From Oscarella lobularis (lineage: Eukaryota > Porifera > Homoscleromorpha > Homosclerophorida > Oscarellidae): DNA of 64,000 nucleotides. The notes beneath the pieces were generated by a model, which searched no databases, was not told the DNA's origin, and worked only from the letters and a program-made list of their open reading frames with translations. A program made the translations under genes and the position numbers. The stretch spans positions 1,922,001 to 1,986,000 of the forward strand of contig NC_089185.1 in the NCBI RefSeq assembly GCF_947507565.1, in the 5' to 3' direction. Positions 43,110 to 53,940 of this stretch are shown here, piece after piece; the first letter of the stretch is position 1; each line of letters begins with the position of its first letter.

Positions 43110-43262
43110 ATTATAATATAAGTTATATGTATTTACTCACATATATACACATACGTATGTGTATATAACTATACACATATGTATATGTGTATATAACTAA
43201 CATGCTATATAATATTGTATAATATTACCCATGGTATATTAATATAATATATAAATCAAATA
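43110..43262. repeat. TA-rich microsatellite between the two Harbinger genes
   Basis: Repeated ATATAC/GTATAT words, including near-palindromes such as CACATATGTATATGTGTATA. Likely the shared 3' region of two convergent genes. Confidence 0.8.
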
Positions 43263-43339
43263 TTTCCCTTATCTAGCTATCTATGAATATTTTAATGGTG
43301 GTGAGAGTTTTGGGACAGCAGAGGCTGACTTTCCTGCTG

Positions 43340-44050
43340 CCTCTGCTGCTGACCTTCCATCATGATCTGCATCAATCGCAGCTGAAACTCTCTCTTCGCT
43401 CCTTCTCCTCTCTTCATACGCTCTCTTCGCGCGCCTTCTCTTTCTCGTACGCCCTTCTTTTCTCTTCTTGCTCCTCCTCAGCTCTCATCATTCCCTCCCA
43501 CATGTCCTTCATCGTCTCCCTGAATACTCCCGCCAGCCTATCTTCCCGATTTCTCTTCAGCCCTTTTCCCTTTTTTCTCCTACTGTTTTCCTTTTCCTTT
43601 CCTCTAGTACAATCTTCCTCCTCTTCTTCCTCTCTTTCGATCTCTCTCAAACATGCATCTTCCTCGACTTCTCTGTTTTCCTCCTCGACCTCCTCCTCCT
43701 CTTCCCCCGTACCCAAACTCTCCACTAGAATAGGTGGACAAGTCGCCGGCCGCTGGCCAAGAACCTTGTCCAGGTCTTCAAAAAACTTGCACGTCTTTCT
43801 CCCTCTTCCTGTTTCGCCATTCTTATCCTTCACCTTTCGATGTCCCCTTTTAGCTTCTTCATCTTTATCCTGCACTGGTCTGCCGTCTTCTCATACCCCC
43901 TTTCCCTCATCCTTCTCGCAATCCCTTCGTACACTTGCCGATTTCGCTTAAAACCCTCTAACTGCCCCTGGACCTCTTCTTCTCCTCACACTCGAATTAA
44001 AAACTTGACTTCTTCGTCTACGAAAGACATTTCAGTGACGATTAATGCAA
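43340..44050 (-). pseudogene. Harbinger Myb/SANT-like DNA-binding partner, decayed
   Basis: Minus strand from about 44050. MSFVDEEVKFLIRV, then TGA where the trihelix tryptophan is expected, then EGFKRNRQVYEGIARRMRER and YEKTADQCRIKMKKLKGD: a Myb_DNA-bind_4-type domain. After GD the frame shifts, and the continuation is RKVKDKNGETGRGRKTCKFF, DLDKVLGQRPATCPPILVES and a Gl­u-rich tail (VEEENREVEEDACLREIERE). CxFFxxLDxVLGxRP is the usual sequence after the domain in Harbinger partner proteins, which help import and target the nuclease. One nonsense and one frameshift make this copy inactive. Confidence 0.75.
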
Positions 44051-44179
44051 GCTTACCGGTAAAATGAGTGAGTTACATCTTCATTGTGACGTAGGATGTT
44101 CTTTGATATTAACAATGAACCAACCGTCGTGAAAATGTCGAGTTTCGATGGACAGAAAAGGTAGAAAACTCTATTTTTA

Positions 44180-44330
44180 TAACCGTACCAACAACCGAAC
44201 CGTATCTGGTACGGCAGCTCGAGGTGGTACGGTTTGGGTACGGTTCGGTTGAGTACAGTTCTCGTTCAGAAATAAAAATAACCGTACCGTACCGAAACGG
44301 TTCGGTACGGTACGGTTGTTTTGCCTCAGT
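44180..44330. repeat. ACGGTACGG-rich repeat with a 38-bp perfect hairpin
   Basis: AACCGTACCGTACCGAA (44280-44296) and TTCGGTACGGTACGGTT (44301-44317) form a perfect 17-bp stem with the loop ACGG. GGTACGGTT-type words recur from 44183 on both strands. No coding role. It could be the end of an element or a simple repeat. Confidence 0.75.
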
Positions 44331-44389
44331 GTGAACGAACTAATAGATTCGAGGTGACCTACCGACAGCTGTGCAAGGCATGTGCCGCC

Positions 44390-44740
44390 TATTGCGGAAT
44401 GCAGCTACACATGCTATGGTAAACATGTGATCAGCCCGGAAGAGCGGGCACGTCAGCCTTATGCAATCCCTGTACAAATTCTACCGATTCAGGACTAACA
44501 GATGCAAAAGTCCGTTCTATCGCATGTACGCTGAAGACGAGAATGGTTGAATTGGGGATGAAAGTGCAAGGTTTGTATGACTTTTAAATTTCATTAATTC
44601 CTAAATAATAGGACAGTACTAGGATTTGTTACCGATGGAGAATTCAATTCCTTGCGCTCACGTGGAATGAAGCGCCCAACCAACGTGTTCGTTGTACCAA
44701 GGCATTTGAAAAGACATGATGATTCAGTCTGTTCAGCTTG
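44390..44740 (+). pseudogene. Gene B relic (VTDGEFNSLR family), partial
   Basis: Reads VISPEERARQPYAIPVQILP, then after a one-base shift GLTDAKVRSIACTLKTRMVE, LGMKVQ, an intron (about 44550-44603), then VLGFVTDGEFNSLRSRGMKR and PTNV. It matches gene B at 36.5-36.8 kb block by block (ISPEKRSRHPYAIP, VQMLPVRGISDKQM, GMKVRGLVTDGEFNSLRNQG), including the intron position. The rest of gene B is missing, so this is a truncated copy of the same transposon, convergent with the gene A relic. Confidence 0.7.
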
Positions 44741-45226
44741 AGGTGACACTGCTCTACTGGAAACATTGGACGAAGACTCAAGAGGATAGCTGAGATCGGT
44801 CGGACAGGGTTGAGCAATGCTTGAGGTACGTTGAAGGAGACCTTGGTCAGCAATGGACCATGACCACAGAATGGGAACAGAGTCATCATTGAACATAGGC
44901 GAATCAAATCGATAAGGAGTCAAAGACGATAGCTGATAAGAGGTACTAAGAGTATGTACAATGTAATATTATTTCCTTACTGGTATATCAAACGATTCAA
45001 TTGGAACAACTAGTTCCGGCCACTGGACACCGACTATTGTGGAGGAATTTATCAACCCATCCTTGAGTTCGCTGATATCTCCACCTGGGATCATCACTCG
45101 GAAACGAAATCTGTGTAGGCGAACGTGCAGAACGGGAAAATTGGGGACGATGTAGTCGATTTCTTCGAATGCATCACATATTATCGCGCGACGGCCAGAG
45201 GAAAAGGAATCGACTACTCGTGATAC
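44700..45226 (-). pseudogene. Gene A relic: module exon (copy 3) and following exon
   Basis: Exon 45226-44981 (246 nt, 82 codons, acceptor tgttttag, donor cca|gtaagg) reads VSRVVDSFSSGRRAIICDAF, EEIDYIVPNFPVLHVRLHRF, GLINSSTI, QWPELVVPIESFDIP. The next exon (from about 44926) joins in phase 0: LSSLTPYRFDSPMFNDDSVP, ILWSWS, then a Ser-rich stretch. In gene A at 34.3 kb the corresponding exon starts KSSLAGYSMDHPHPLLFGSG. No HIRAN exon follows; the gene B relic lies there instead. The exon is 324 bp from the TIR-like end at 45550. Confidence 0.62.
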
Positions 45227-45511
45227 CTAAAACAGCGAATACGAAGTAAGGTAGACGTTCTACAGAGTGAGGCACTTCTGCCTCTCACTTTCAGTAAACC
45301 GTGAACATGCAAAATATACTAAATGATGGAAAGTAATGGTGAGAAAATCGTATGTGCAGCGCGCCGACAAGTGACAAGTCAGGATCTCGGAGAAGCGATG
45401 CGTCAGAAGAATGTAACCACGCAAGGCCTACTTGGTACTAACAGAGAAACTTACCGCCATAGCTGTTCCCAAATTTATCCTTATAAAGATGAAAACGCGA
45501 TTCTAAGATTT

Positions 45512-45550
45512 GGGTGTGGCACTAACGCGCGTTCGCGACTTACCCCCCTG
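45512..45550 (-). repeat. TIR-like end of the two-gene transposon (copy 3)
   Basis: Read on the minus strand from 45550: CAGGGGGGTAAGTCGCGAAC, then GCGCGTTAGTGCCACACCC. It matches the ends of the 31-39 kb element and points inward to the gene A relic. No opposite end was found, so the copy is truncated. Confidence 0.65.
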
Positions 45551-45554
45551 AACT

Positions 45555-46480
45555 CTTATAACTTCTTCGTGCTCTTTCGTCCACGCCCCTTCCGAGACTT
45601 TGAGGTCGTCGATTTTGCTTAACAAAGTGTATTTCTTCTTTGCGTCGTCAACGGATTCGACTTGGTCAATCGCTGTGTTCTCTCGGACTTCCTGAGGGGC
45701 CTCCGTGGTGTTAGTCAGCAACACCCGAACTTTCACTTTCCCATCAGGAATCAGTAACGCATCCTCGATCGTGAGCCCTGATTTTTCCGTCAGCTGAGTC
45801 TCCTGTTCGAAGAGCAACGGTATGTCCTTCGACGGAGATGACGCTTTAATTGCGACCGACTCGGCATCACGAGGTATAATTCGACGTAATGAAATGAGAT
45901 GTACTTTCGACCTATCGCTAGGACGACTCTTCAATTCAACCCCTGGAGCCAGCTCAATCAGCTTCAGCTGCAGAATAGCGTCTATGTCTAGAAGACACGG
46001 AAACTCCGCTGCCTTTTGAATATACACTGGAATGACGGCTTTTTTGCTTTTGATACGTCGATTTCGCCTGGGCCAGAACTGGAATTCCCTGCCGACTGAA
46101 ATCCGTAAGCGTACGATCAGGTACCATTAGCTGACGATTCGATGGATCAAACTGATTGAAGATCTCTTCAGAGATGATGTTGGCCGAGGCGCCGGTGTCC
46201 ACAAGAGCTTCGACTTCAACAGAACCGAATTGAACACAAAGGAAAGGTCGTTTCGAGTCCGAAATATCCCCGTCTTTTCTGTTTCTTTCTTAGCATTGTC
46301 TCGCACAACGGCGACGCGAGCGGAACACTTCTCGTCGCGACGCTTCGACGTCGTATCGTCCGACTTCGGGTTTTGACGCTCCGAAGCATAGTGCCCCATT
46401 TCCCAGCACTGGTAACGCCTGATGTGTGATTTATTCTTTTTATAATTATTTCCTTTCGACGCAGACATCGTCAATGCCAT
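45555..46480 (-). pseudogene. Ty3/gypsy pol relic: zinc knuckle and protease region
   Basis: Minus strand. A decayed CCHC knuckle region (YQCWEMGHYASE, outer cysteines replaced by Arg) is followed in another frame by the aspartic protease opening (VDTGASANIISEEIFNQF). A further frame holds the segment before reverse transcriptase (LSEGAWTKEHEEV-like end, LTIEDALLIPDGKVKVRVLL). The frame changes make it a dead copy, and no reverse transcriptase is present. It may belong to the same broad family as the gag relic at 27 kb, but it is not its continuation. Confidence 0.7.
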
Positions 46481-46560
46481 TCGAGTACCTAATTTCTTTC
46501 AGAACATTGTCACATATCATTCATTGGTTGCGTAAATTCTTTCTCTTTTCTCTTCAAGTC

Positions 46561-47922
46561 TCACCTGAGAACGGCGAGTTGCGACGTCGGATACAGACAG
46601 ATGTGGAAGTTGTTGAAATTGACTTGTGCTGGCAGGGTTCCAAGGTCAGTAAGAATGTGGCAATAGCAATGAATTCGTGTCACAATTGCTTCATTTAGAG
46701 ACGTACGAAAGATCATGAGAGTTCTTGACCCCCATGGAGTTGAGGCCCGACGTCTACATCGATTTAGGCGTCGGCAATATCGCAGCAAGGCTATTTGCGT
46801 GTCAAGTCGCATACATAGATAAGTTATTTAATTAATTTCGTCAATGTGAAAGGGACCTAACTTTATCTAGCACGTCGACTGATACGACAAACTCACCCAT
46901 TACGGCTTTCAAATTCATGGATGCATAGACGGGTACACTGCATTATGCGGACGTCAGCTACAGATTTGTGATTTATGTTCTACACAAAAACGTGGTGTCA
47001 GGTACTCCAGCAGAATCATTTGGTTGAAAGTTGTAAACAGCAATCACAATCCGAGATTTGTACTACATGAATACATAACGTCTGTTCAAACATTGAAATG
47101 TATGACACTTTATCAATACGAAGTACTCGTTTAGAACTGTTTGCCTTCATTACAGATTGACCTTCTATCATTCGATCTGACTGCGGAACAGAGAACGGAA
47201 TGATGGCCACAATTCACATGATGCAACGTCATAATGGAGCAGACGCATTTTACGGACCAAAAGTTACCAATATGGGAAATCGGTATATAATCAGCGGATC
47301 GAAGCGCTATGGTCTGTTATGAAGCGTGAACTGACGCACTGGTAGAGAACAAAATTAGACCTACGCTATATAATGTAACTTCTTCAAAGCATTGTATATT
47401 TTCTTTCAGGAGGTATGTACGCAAAATGGCCTTCACTTTGGAAGTTATCTGATGCGGTTAAACTAATACTGGGAGTAACGTTCCATAATCATCTAAAAGG
47501 AAATTGTCATTCGTCTCATTTTGACCCCACTGCTGCAACGTGATTTAAATGAGTTTGCTGGGAGGTGGAATGGCCATCGGTTACGTCTTCAAAGACATCA
47601 CAGATCACAGAGAGGAGCTTGTCCAGACGATCTCTATTTAAATCCGGAATTGTATGGTAAGCTTCTGCGTAATCGTCAGCTATTCGTGCGCAGCAACTTT
47701 GTTAGGAGCTACAGACTGCAAAAGCCTATCGTTCCAAGAGTTCTTACGCATGGCGGAACACTCATTGGCGATGTCAATGATGCAGTTGATGTTCCACAAC
47801 CATTGAAGAGACTGGCTGACAGATTCCTTCGACGACGACAACTCACTTTAGAAAACATGTGCACTCTGGACATCAACACAGCTATCGAAGTAGCTTTTGA
47901 CTTTGCGAGATACGTAGTATAA
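46561..47922 (+). pseudogene. Integrase-core transposon protein (PF24764-type), decayed
   Basis: Plus-strand blocks in order: SPENGELRRRIQTDVEVVEI (46561); FRDVRKIMRVLDPHGVEARR, LHRFRRRQYRSK (about 46695); HVD, TGA stop, YDKLTHYGFQIHGCIDGYT (about 46875); RIIWLKVVNSNHNPRFVL (about 47013); DCGTENGMMATIHMMQRHNG (about 47180); a 2-nt frameshift (TATATA), then NQRIEALWSVMKRELTHW (about 47290); RDLNEFAGRWNGHRLR (47535) to 47922. HxDGYDKL...GxIDGxSR, xxDCGTEN and NQRIExxW are the D, D, E blocks of an integrase-like core described in cnidarian and sponge genes. TGA replaces the Gly of HxDGYDKL. Introns separate several blocks. Confidence 0.72.
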
Positions 47923-47929
47923 GGTACAG

Positions 47930-49180
47930 TCTTGCAACTCATGAAGTGTACAACATAAAGGTTGGCATAACACCTATTTCTCAAAAGTAGCATGCGCATG
48001 CGTGAAATCACCTTTTTTCTACGGTTATCCGGGCTTTTCGTTTCACGCATCATCTAAGCCCTTCTCCGAATCTCCGATTTCTCGCCTGTCTTACGACTGC
48101 TGCATCGTGCAAAATAGTACTGCCTCCGCAAACGGCAACATTACGCAAGGTTTCCCATCTTCTAGAGCGTTATCCAGTAACAACCGATTTCATGGCTTGT
48201 CGAAAAACAACGCAGCAGCTAATTATCAGCCTCTCCGACAGTCAGGTGACTGGGATCGAAGCTGCCAAACAGAAAGAAGAGACTGAAAGTACGCGTACTG
48301 ACGTCATTTCGCGTGTGATACATGTGAAATCGACGATTACTACGTCTTTTTGTAGTATCTGAGGCAATGGAGCTAGAGCACATTCACAGATTGTACAAGG
48401 AGGAGGAGAAGTCAAAGCGACGAGGAGGAGGAGGAACCGCGCAATCGAGACCTGTGAAGAAAGGCATTGCAAAGAGACACGAAAATGTGGCGACCTCTTT
48501 GGAGGATTCGGTAAAAGTCAGAATTGAAATTATGGTTTGCATGGCGAGTCATGAATGATGAAGCTATGTTGCTTGTAGATGATAGAAGTGCGGTTGCTGC
48601 CTAGACGACTTGGAAAAATAAGAGGGGAACCCTAGATCTCCAAATAATTTTCCCTGACATAGATATGTGATTCATTCGTGTCTGCTTTGCTTTTCCAAGT
48701 AGTACAGAGAAAGAATACCCGTCTTTGTGAAAAAATTATTAATCCACTTACCGAAAAATCGGAACCCAAACCTCTCTTGTCATTGGCAAACATCTCTCGT
48801 CATTGGCACGACTGTCAGGAGGCAACCTGCCAGAAACGGAACAAATTTATTGAAGCAGCCCATGGCAGTACTTTCTCAAGTCCTAAGCTGTGGCGTTGCA
48901 GTTGTGGTGCTTGCAGAATATTGACGTAGAAGTAGTAACTATATGTTGTTTTCTCCGTCATGTAATTGATAAGCCGATTGCAGACAATGTATATTCTACA
49001 AATAGAGTAAGTAACGTTATCGTAGCATACAAAACGACTATAACACGCGTGTTCGCTAGCTGTCTCGCGTTCGAAAGCCTTTAAACAGAATGGAAATGAT
49101 TATGTTTAGTTATTCGTGAAGGAAAGCGCTTTGGAATACTGCAAACAAAAGCTCTGCCACTTTTCTGATCAGACATGTCC
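47930..49180. other. Stretch with only weak coding hints
   Basis: One possible exon at 48367-48515 (MELEHIHRLYKEEEKSKRRG, ending at a donor gtcaga) is basic and Gly-rich, without a recognised domain. A CRE-like TGACGTCA is at 48299-48306. Otherwise nothing supported. Confidence 0.3.
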
Positions 49181-49230
49181 AAATGCAGTTTTATGGAAAA
49201 ATGATTAACTTTGTCTTGTTTTGTGTCAAG

Positions 49231-49410
49231 ATGCCTGACCCCATCTCGTTCAATGTCAAGATGCCTGACCCCATCTCGTTCAATGTCAAGATGCCTGACC
49301 CCATCTCGTTCAATGTCAAGATGCCTGACCCCATCTCGTTCTATGTCAAGATGCCAAACCCCATCTCGTTCCATGTCAAGATGCAAAAGCCTCTCTTGTT
49401 TAAAGTTTAA
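49231..49410. repeat. 30-bp tandem repeat, six units
   Basis: ATGCCTGACCCCATCTCGTT followed by CAATGTCAAG is repeated at 49231, 49261, 49291 and 49321 nearly perfectly, with two diverged units at 49351 and 49381. The length is a multiple of three, so all frames stay open (10-residue units), which explains the long but spurious ORFs on both strands. Confidence 0.95.
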
Positions 49411-49554
49411 TATTAACTTGTTTTAGACAAGATACTGGCACTCCATGGCCACCGTAAGGCGTGAGTTGAAACGAGAATTATTTGAGAAGATACGAAAGGA
49501 GGCCCTCAGAAAAAATTCGTTGTTGACGGAATGGCTAGGGAAAATGATTGTATT

Positions 49555-49860
49555 GCTCTTCGCTCTCCTGTAGCCCACTGTGATCTAAATCCGATTGAGC
49601 AAAAGTAAAAGGGTTTCTGAAAAAGAATAACAAAACGTTTTACTTAGCCTACTTACAAAAGCCGGTTCCTGAAGCATTCGATACCGTGACATGGGACATG
49701 GGCAAACTGCTGCGAGCAGGAAATCAAAGAAGAAATAAGTTCTGGGAGTCGGACGGCTTACAAGAAGCTGTCAATCAATTTCTGATCGAGTTTGGCGATA
49801 GCGACCAAGAAGACGACGATCTTGAGTACGTAGGAAGGAGCACTTCTCTGTCTTGACGGA
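49555..49860 (+). pseudogene. DDE_3-type (IS630-like) transposase C-terminal relic
   Basis: RSPVAHCDLNPIEQ holds the third catalytic Glu (NPIE). A shift of frame then gives VKGFLKKNNKTFYLAYLQKP, WDMGKLLRAGNQRRNKFWES, DGLQEAVNQFLIEFGDSDQE. The NPIExxW...VKxxVxxNNxTF...YWExDGLxxxxxxFxI layout is the C-terminus of a common animal DDE_3 transposase. Everything upstream of NPIE is eroded. Confidence 0.6.
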
Positions 49861-50833
49861 GCCGTATCGGACGATGATGAGCTTTACGCCGATGATCGCG
49901 AACTGCTTCGCATAGACGAATGTGAAGAGTAATCACGTGCAACTTATTACGTGCGTAACTTCCTAATTGAATTATACTATATATGGTCAAGTGCCTGTAA
50001 ACAACCTCAGATCCAAAAAAGACCGTTGCGTACGCAATCCAAGCATAAGCACATCGCAAATAATTATTTTGTATGTAAAATGACTTTTATTCGGGAAAGC
50101 CATTGCAGTTTCCCGGAGTTTGAAGTCAGAGTGAATAGACAGTAAGAGGAATTGCATTTGATCCCGTGAAAAATGCAAGGACTTTCCATCCAAAAAGGAT
50201 TAGCATTGTTTTAGTACTTTAAATTTGAGACTAAATGTTCGTTCATACCTTCGCAGTCGTCTAAAAATTTTGAATGAACATATAAGCGTCCGTCTCCTTG
50301 TGCCATTTTCTTCCTTATTGGAGTACGAAACTGTTACAATGATATTGAGGATGCTCTTTAAAAAACGTTTTACAACATCTGTAATAACTTTGCAACAAAA
50401 CAATCACACTTGCTGTAAGACTTGTGTCCTCGTCGTGCACAAAATGTTTTTTCATGATGTCCTTATAAGACTGCCTGATTGGAAGAACGTTCATCAGCTT
50501 CAGGCCTTCCCGTAGTTGATCTAATTCAGCCTTCACGCAAAGAACAGCAAAGTGAAGGAGGCAATGGCAAAGGGATTCTTTTTTTAATAGCGATGCATGA
50601 CAAGACGTCATGGAAACCGGCATCTAAACGGCGTTGACCAGATCACTGTCGAGCTCTTCAAAAAGCTTCTGTAGTTCTGCGTCAGTAGTTGAATTCCCGA
50701 TCTAAAACAGACTGTTTTTATAAAAAATGTTCTGAAGTACAGTGCTTCTTACCATAAATTTCCAATCTGCTAGCGCGCGCTTAAAAGGTGCGTCATTCAA
50801 ATTCTGTTCGCGTAATTTTTTTCATACTTTTTA

Positions 50834-53318
50834 CAGTGGAACCTCGGTTAGCGGCCACCTTGTTAGGACGGCCACCTTATTAATCAGGCCGCTATGTTTC
50901 AGTCCCGGACGTCGCGCGCACAGTACAGCGGTCTTCATGTTCTAATAGTACGGCCACCTCTCTATTGCCTTGAGCGGTCACAAATTTTACGCTTTCTTTA
51001 ATGACAGACCCTCTTTATTACGGCCAATGTGAATGTCAAAACGCAACGGTAATGCAGTTTGTTGTAATTTAGTTAAAAGCTTTCTTATTTTTTAACGTGG
51101 GTCTTCCTACCTTTGAACTTGTAAATGCATGGTACTTCTACCCCGAGGCCTTGTCCTCTGTTGATGCGTCGACCAGTGACAGTACACTCCGCCTCGTTTC
51201 CTTCTTACGAGAGAAAGTGAAAAACAACTCGGCTCAGTGCACGAGGCACGTATCCGACGTCTTCGTCCTTAGTGATAGCGACAGCGTAGTTGTCTTTGGC
51301 ATTTCGTGGCTCTTGTTTGAGGGAAAGCACTTGCCCCACGAACGGGGTCCATACGATGTGATAGACGTGGCCATACGAATGTAGGATCTCATTTCGTGAG
51401 TATCTTGCTGAGTATCAAGCTGTCCTTCGCTCATTGTCCTCGTGTTCTTGAAGAGATTGTGCGCACGCTCTATTCGCTGCACAAGATGGCTTCCCGCTCA
51501 GTTAAAACGACTCGCAAAGAGCTCACCCTCAAGGAGAGAGTGGATGTAGTAGAGTATGCAAGAAAACATCCTCGAGAAGGGTCCCGAAAGTTGAGTGAAG
51601 TTTTTAAATGCGGAAGAACGCAGATCCAGTCTATCGTCAAAAACCGAGAAAAATTCTACAAGATTTTCAGGCAAACGAGCGGTCCTCAAGAAAGCGCAAA
51701 CGAGAATCCGACCTGAGCGACGCAGTCTATCGTTGGTTCACGATGGCAAGACAACGCGACATTCCGGTCACCGGGCCTATGCTCCAAGAAGAAGCTCTAA
51801 AAATAGCAGAGGTGTTAGTCAACAGAGAATTTAAAGCTTCTAATGGATGGCTCAACAATAAAAAGAGGCACAACATTGGGCAGTTCGTGGTTAGTGGTGA
51901 ATCCGCTGATGTCTCCGAAGACGTTGTCGTAGCCTGGCTCGACAGGCTTCGGTCGCTTCTCAGCGGCTAAAAAATGAATGAAATTTGGAATGCCGACGAA
52001 ACGGGCTGCTTTTTCAGAGCTCTTCCAGAGAGAACTCTTGCTCAAAGAGGTCGCGCATGTAAAGGCGGCAGAAAATCTAAAGAGCGCGTTACAATTCTTT
52101 TTGCTGCTAATGCTGCAGGAGAGAAAAAAGCTTCCTCTTGTAATCGGTCGTGCACAAAATCCAAGGTGCTTCAAAGGGGTCAAAGATCCGAAATTGCCAT
52201 GTGGGATTCCCTACAGATCAAACGCTAAAGCCTGGATGAATAGAACAATATGGACTGAATGGCTGACGCAGTGGAACGCTCAGTTGGCTGCAAAAGGGGA
52301 GAAAATTTTGCTACTCTTAGATAATGCTTCTCCACATGATCCTGTTCTGAAAGAAAGACTGACTAATATCACTCTTATCTACCTTCCTAAAAACTCAACA
52401 TCACGGCTGCAGCCCTTAGATGCCGGAATTATAAAGAATTTCAAGGTGAAGTATCGTCAACTTTTACTAAAGCACGTGCTTGCACTGATTGACTCAACGG
52501 ACTCATCGGCTTCTTCCATCTCAAAACAAGTAGATGTATTGACTGCAACTCGCTGGGCTAAAAACGCTTGGTCACTTGTCAAGGACAGCACAATTGTCAA
52601 CTGCTTCAAGCACTGCGGCGTTCCACCTTCAGACGTGGAGACAGACGATCCTTTCGCTGACCTTGTAGATGAAGAAACTGAACAGCTAGCGTCGCTGCAA
52701 GAATTGGTTTGTCGAACTGATCCAACAGTGTTTAGCGTCGAGTACGTTCAAAGTGACGGCGTCCTTTCTGCTTACGCAACGATCGAGGACAGTGGCGATT
52801 GGAGGCCGAATCTTAGAGCTCTTGCACTAGAAAATGATGCTAAAAGAGCTGTTTCAGAAGTGATAGAAGCAGATTCTGAAGCAGATTCAGAAGAAGCTGA
52901 AGACGAAGTGGTTATAGAAGAAAAATCCACAATTACATCGTACGCCCACGCGATTTTGCTTACTGAGGAACAAGTTCATTTTCCTCTAAAGAAAGGAGAA
53001 GAAGTTGCTAGTAATGCCGCATTTGATCTTGCAACGGCACTAAAGGATGCCAAATGGCGAGCTCAGTCTTCCGAAGTTCAAACAAAGGTCACCGAATACT
53101 TCAAAAAACTTTAGTTCTGACGTAAAGCATACTGCTTTGAGAAACTGCTGTTGTCCTGTAACTAGTAACCCAGTTTTATCCACGTTGCATCTGACATTGT
53201 CACATTATCAGTTATTACATATGATATTCATTAGCTCTAACGCGCGCATACAAGTCGTTCTGATAAAGCGGCCGCGATTTTTCGGCCCAGAGGTGGCCGC
53301 ATTAAAGAGGTTCCACTG
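50834..53318 (+). mobile_element. Tigger/pogo transposon, 2485 bp, TIR CAGTGGAACCTC
   Basis: CAGTGGAACCTC at 50834 and its inverse GAGGTTCCACTG ending at 53318, both flanked by TA (50832-50833, 53319-53320). Subterminal GCGGCCACCT / AGGTGGCCGC words repeat inside both ends. It contains one transposase gene on the plus strand that is frameshifted, so the element is complete in structure but inactive by itself. Confidence 0.93.
51486..53114 (+). pseudogene. Tigger-type transposase, frameshifted
   Basis: It starts at ATG 51486 (MASRSVKTTRKELTLKERVD) with a CENPB-type helix-turn-helix (SRKLSEVFKCGRTQIQSIVK). The frame changes near 51690, a TAA lies at 51968-51970, and the frame changes again near 52125. 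The DDE core is still legible: NADETGCFF (first Asp), LLLLDNASPHD (second) and NSTSRLQPLDAGIIKNFKVK (third). C-terminal part to 53114 is an uninterrupted 360 codons with acidic stretches (EADSEADSEEAEDEVVIEEK). Length without breaks would be about 540 aa, normal for Tigger. Confidence 0.9.
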
Positions 53319-53542
53319 TAGTCACTTTTTTATTGCCTGCCTGCTTCTTCTACCGTACTATTTAAGAAAAATACATTTTACCTTTTTTCAAAATGGCCAG
53401 ATAATCTTCGGAGTCCAGTCTCATCAAAAAACGCTGTTTTTAGTGTCTAAGACGATCTTGCACGGATAACTTCCTTAACAGCTTTTGTAGGGGAAGCATC
53501 TAACTTTTCATTGTGGCGTTTTTGTTCAACTCTTTTCTAACT

Positions 53543-53582
53543 CCTCCTTCCCTCCCTCCCTCCCTCCCTCTCCCTCCCTCCC
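53543..53582. repeat. (CTCC)n microsatellite
   Basis: About nine CCCT/CTCC units in the 3' part of the next minus-strand fragment. Confidence 0.9.
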
Positions 53583-53599
53583 AAGTACGAGAGAATCGC

Positions 53600-53940
53600 C
53601 TCGTCTATCGATGAAGGAAATCTTTTTCACATCGTCTAAGGGTCGCGATTTGACCCAATACACTGAAGCGTCCCAAACTTCGTCTTCTGTAAACGGCAGC
53701 TCTTCATAATCCGAGTCCTGACCGGAAGGTGACTCTGGACAAAGAGGAGGTGGAGGCGGAGGAGGAGATGGAGCGTCTCGTGCAGATGTGGGAGTTTCCT
53801 CGATGTCATCGTGGGAGAGAGACGCTGATCCGGTCTGTCCCGACAAAAGGGATAGTCGTTCATTCACATCGCGTCCGCGTTTAGCGTAGAGAGATTTCAG
53901 CTGTCGCTTTGAACTTTTTCGGCCATCCCTTCGAAAGAAC
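53600..53940 (-). pseudogene. N-terminal fragment of an IS630-like transposase
   Basis: Minus strand: GRKSSKRQLKSLYAKRGRDV, NERLSLLSGQTGSA, a Pro-rich spacer, then LPFTEDEVWDASVYWVKSRP and DDVKKISF. The last block matches CYTADDAWDDLTSWVQSRCR, EDLKMISLV in the transposase at 19.3 kb. It stops at the CTCC microsatellite. The catalytic part is absent. Confidence 0.5.

Noticed and set aside
43283-43951. Ser/Phe-rich plus-strand ORF of 222 codons
   Set aside because: It is the mirror image of the acidic Myb-like Harbinger partner on the minus strand.
44594-44700. Minus-strand reading opposite VTDGEFNSLRS
   Set aside because: The plus-strand reading matches gene B at 36.5 kb; the minus reading there is its shadow, although the minus exon upstream of 44700 may be real.
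49081-49426. ORFs of 10-residue repeats on both strands
   Set aside because: They are a by-product of a 30-bp tandem repeat whose length is a multiple of three.
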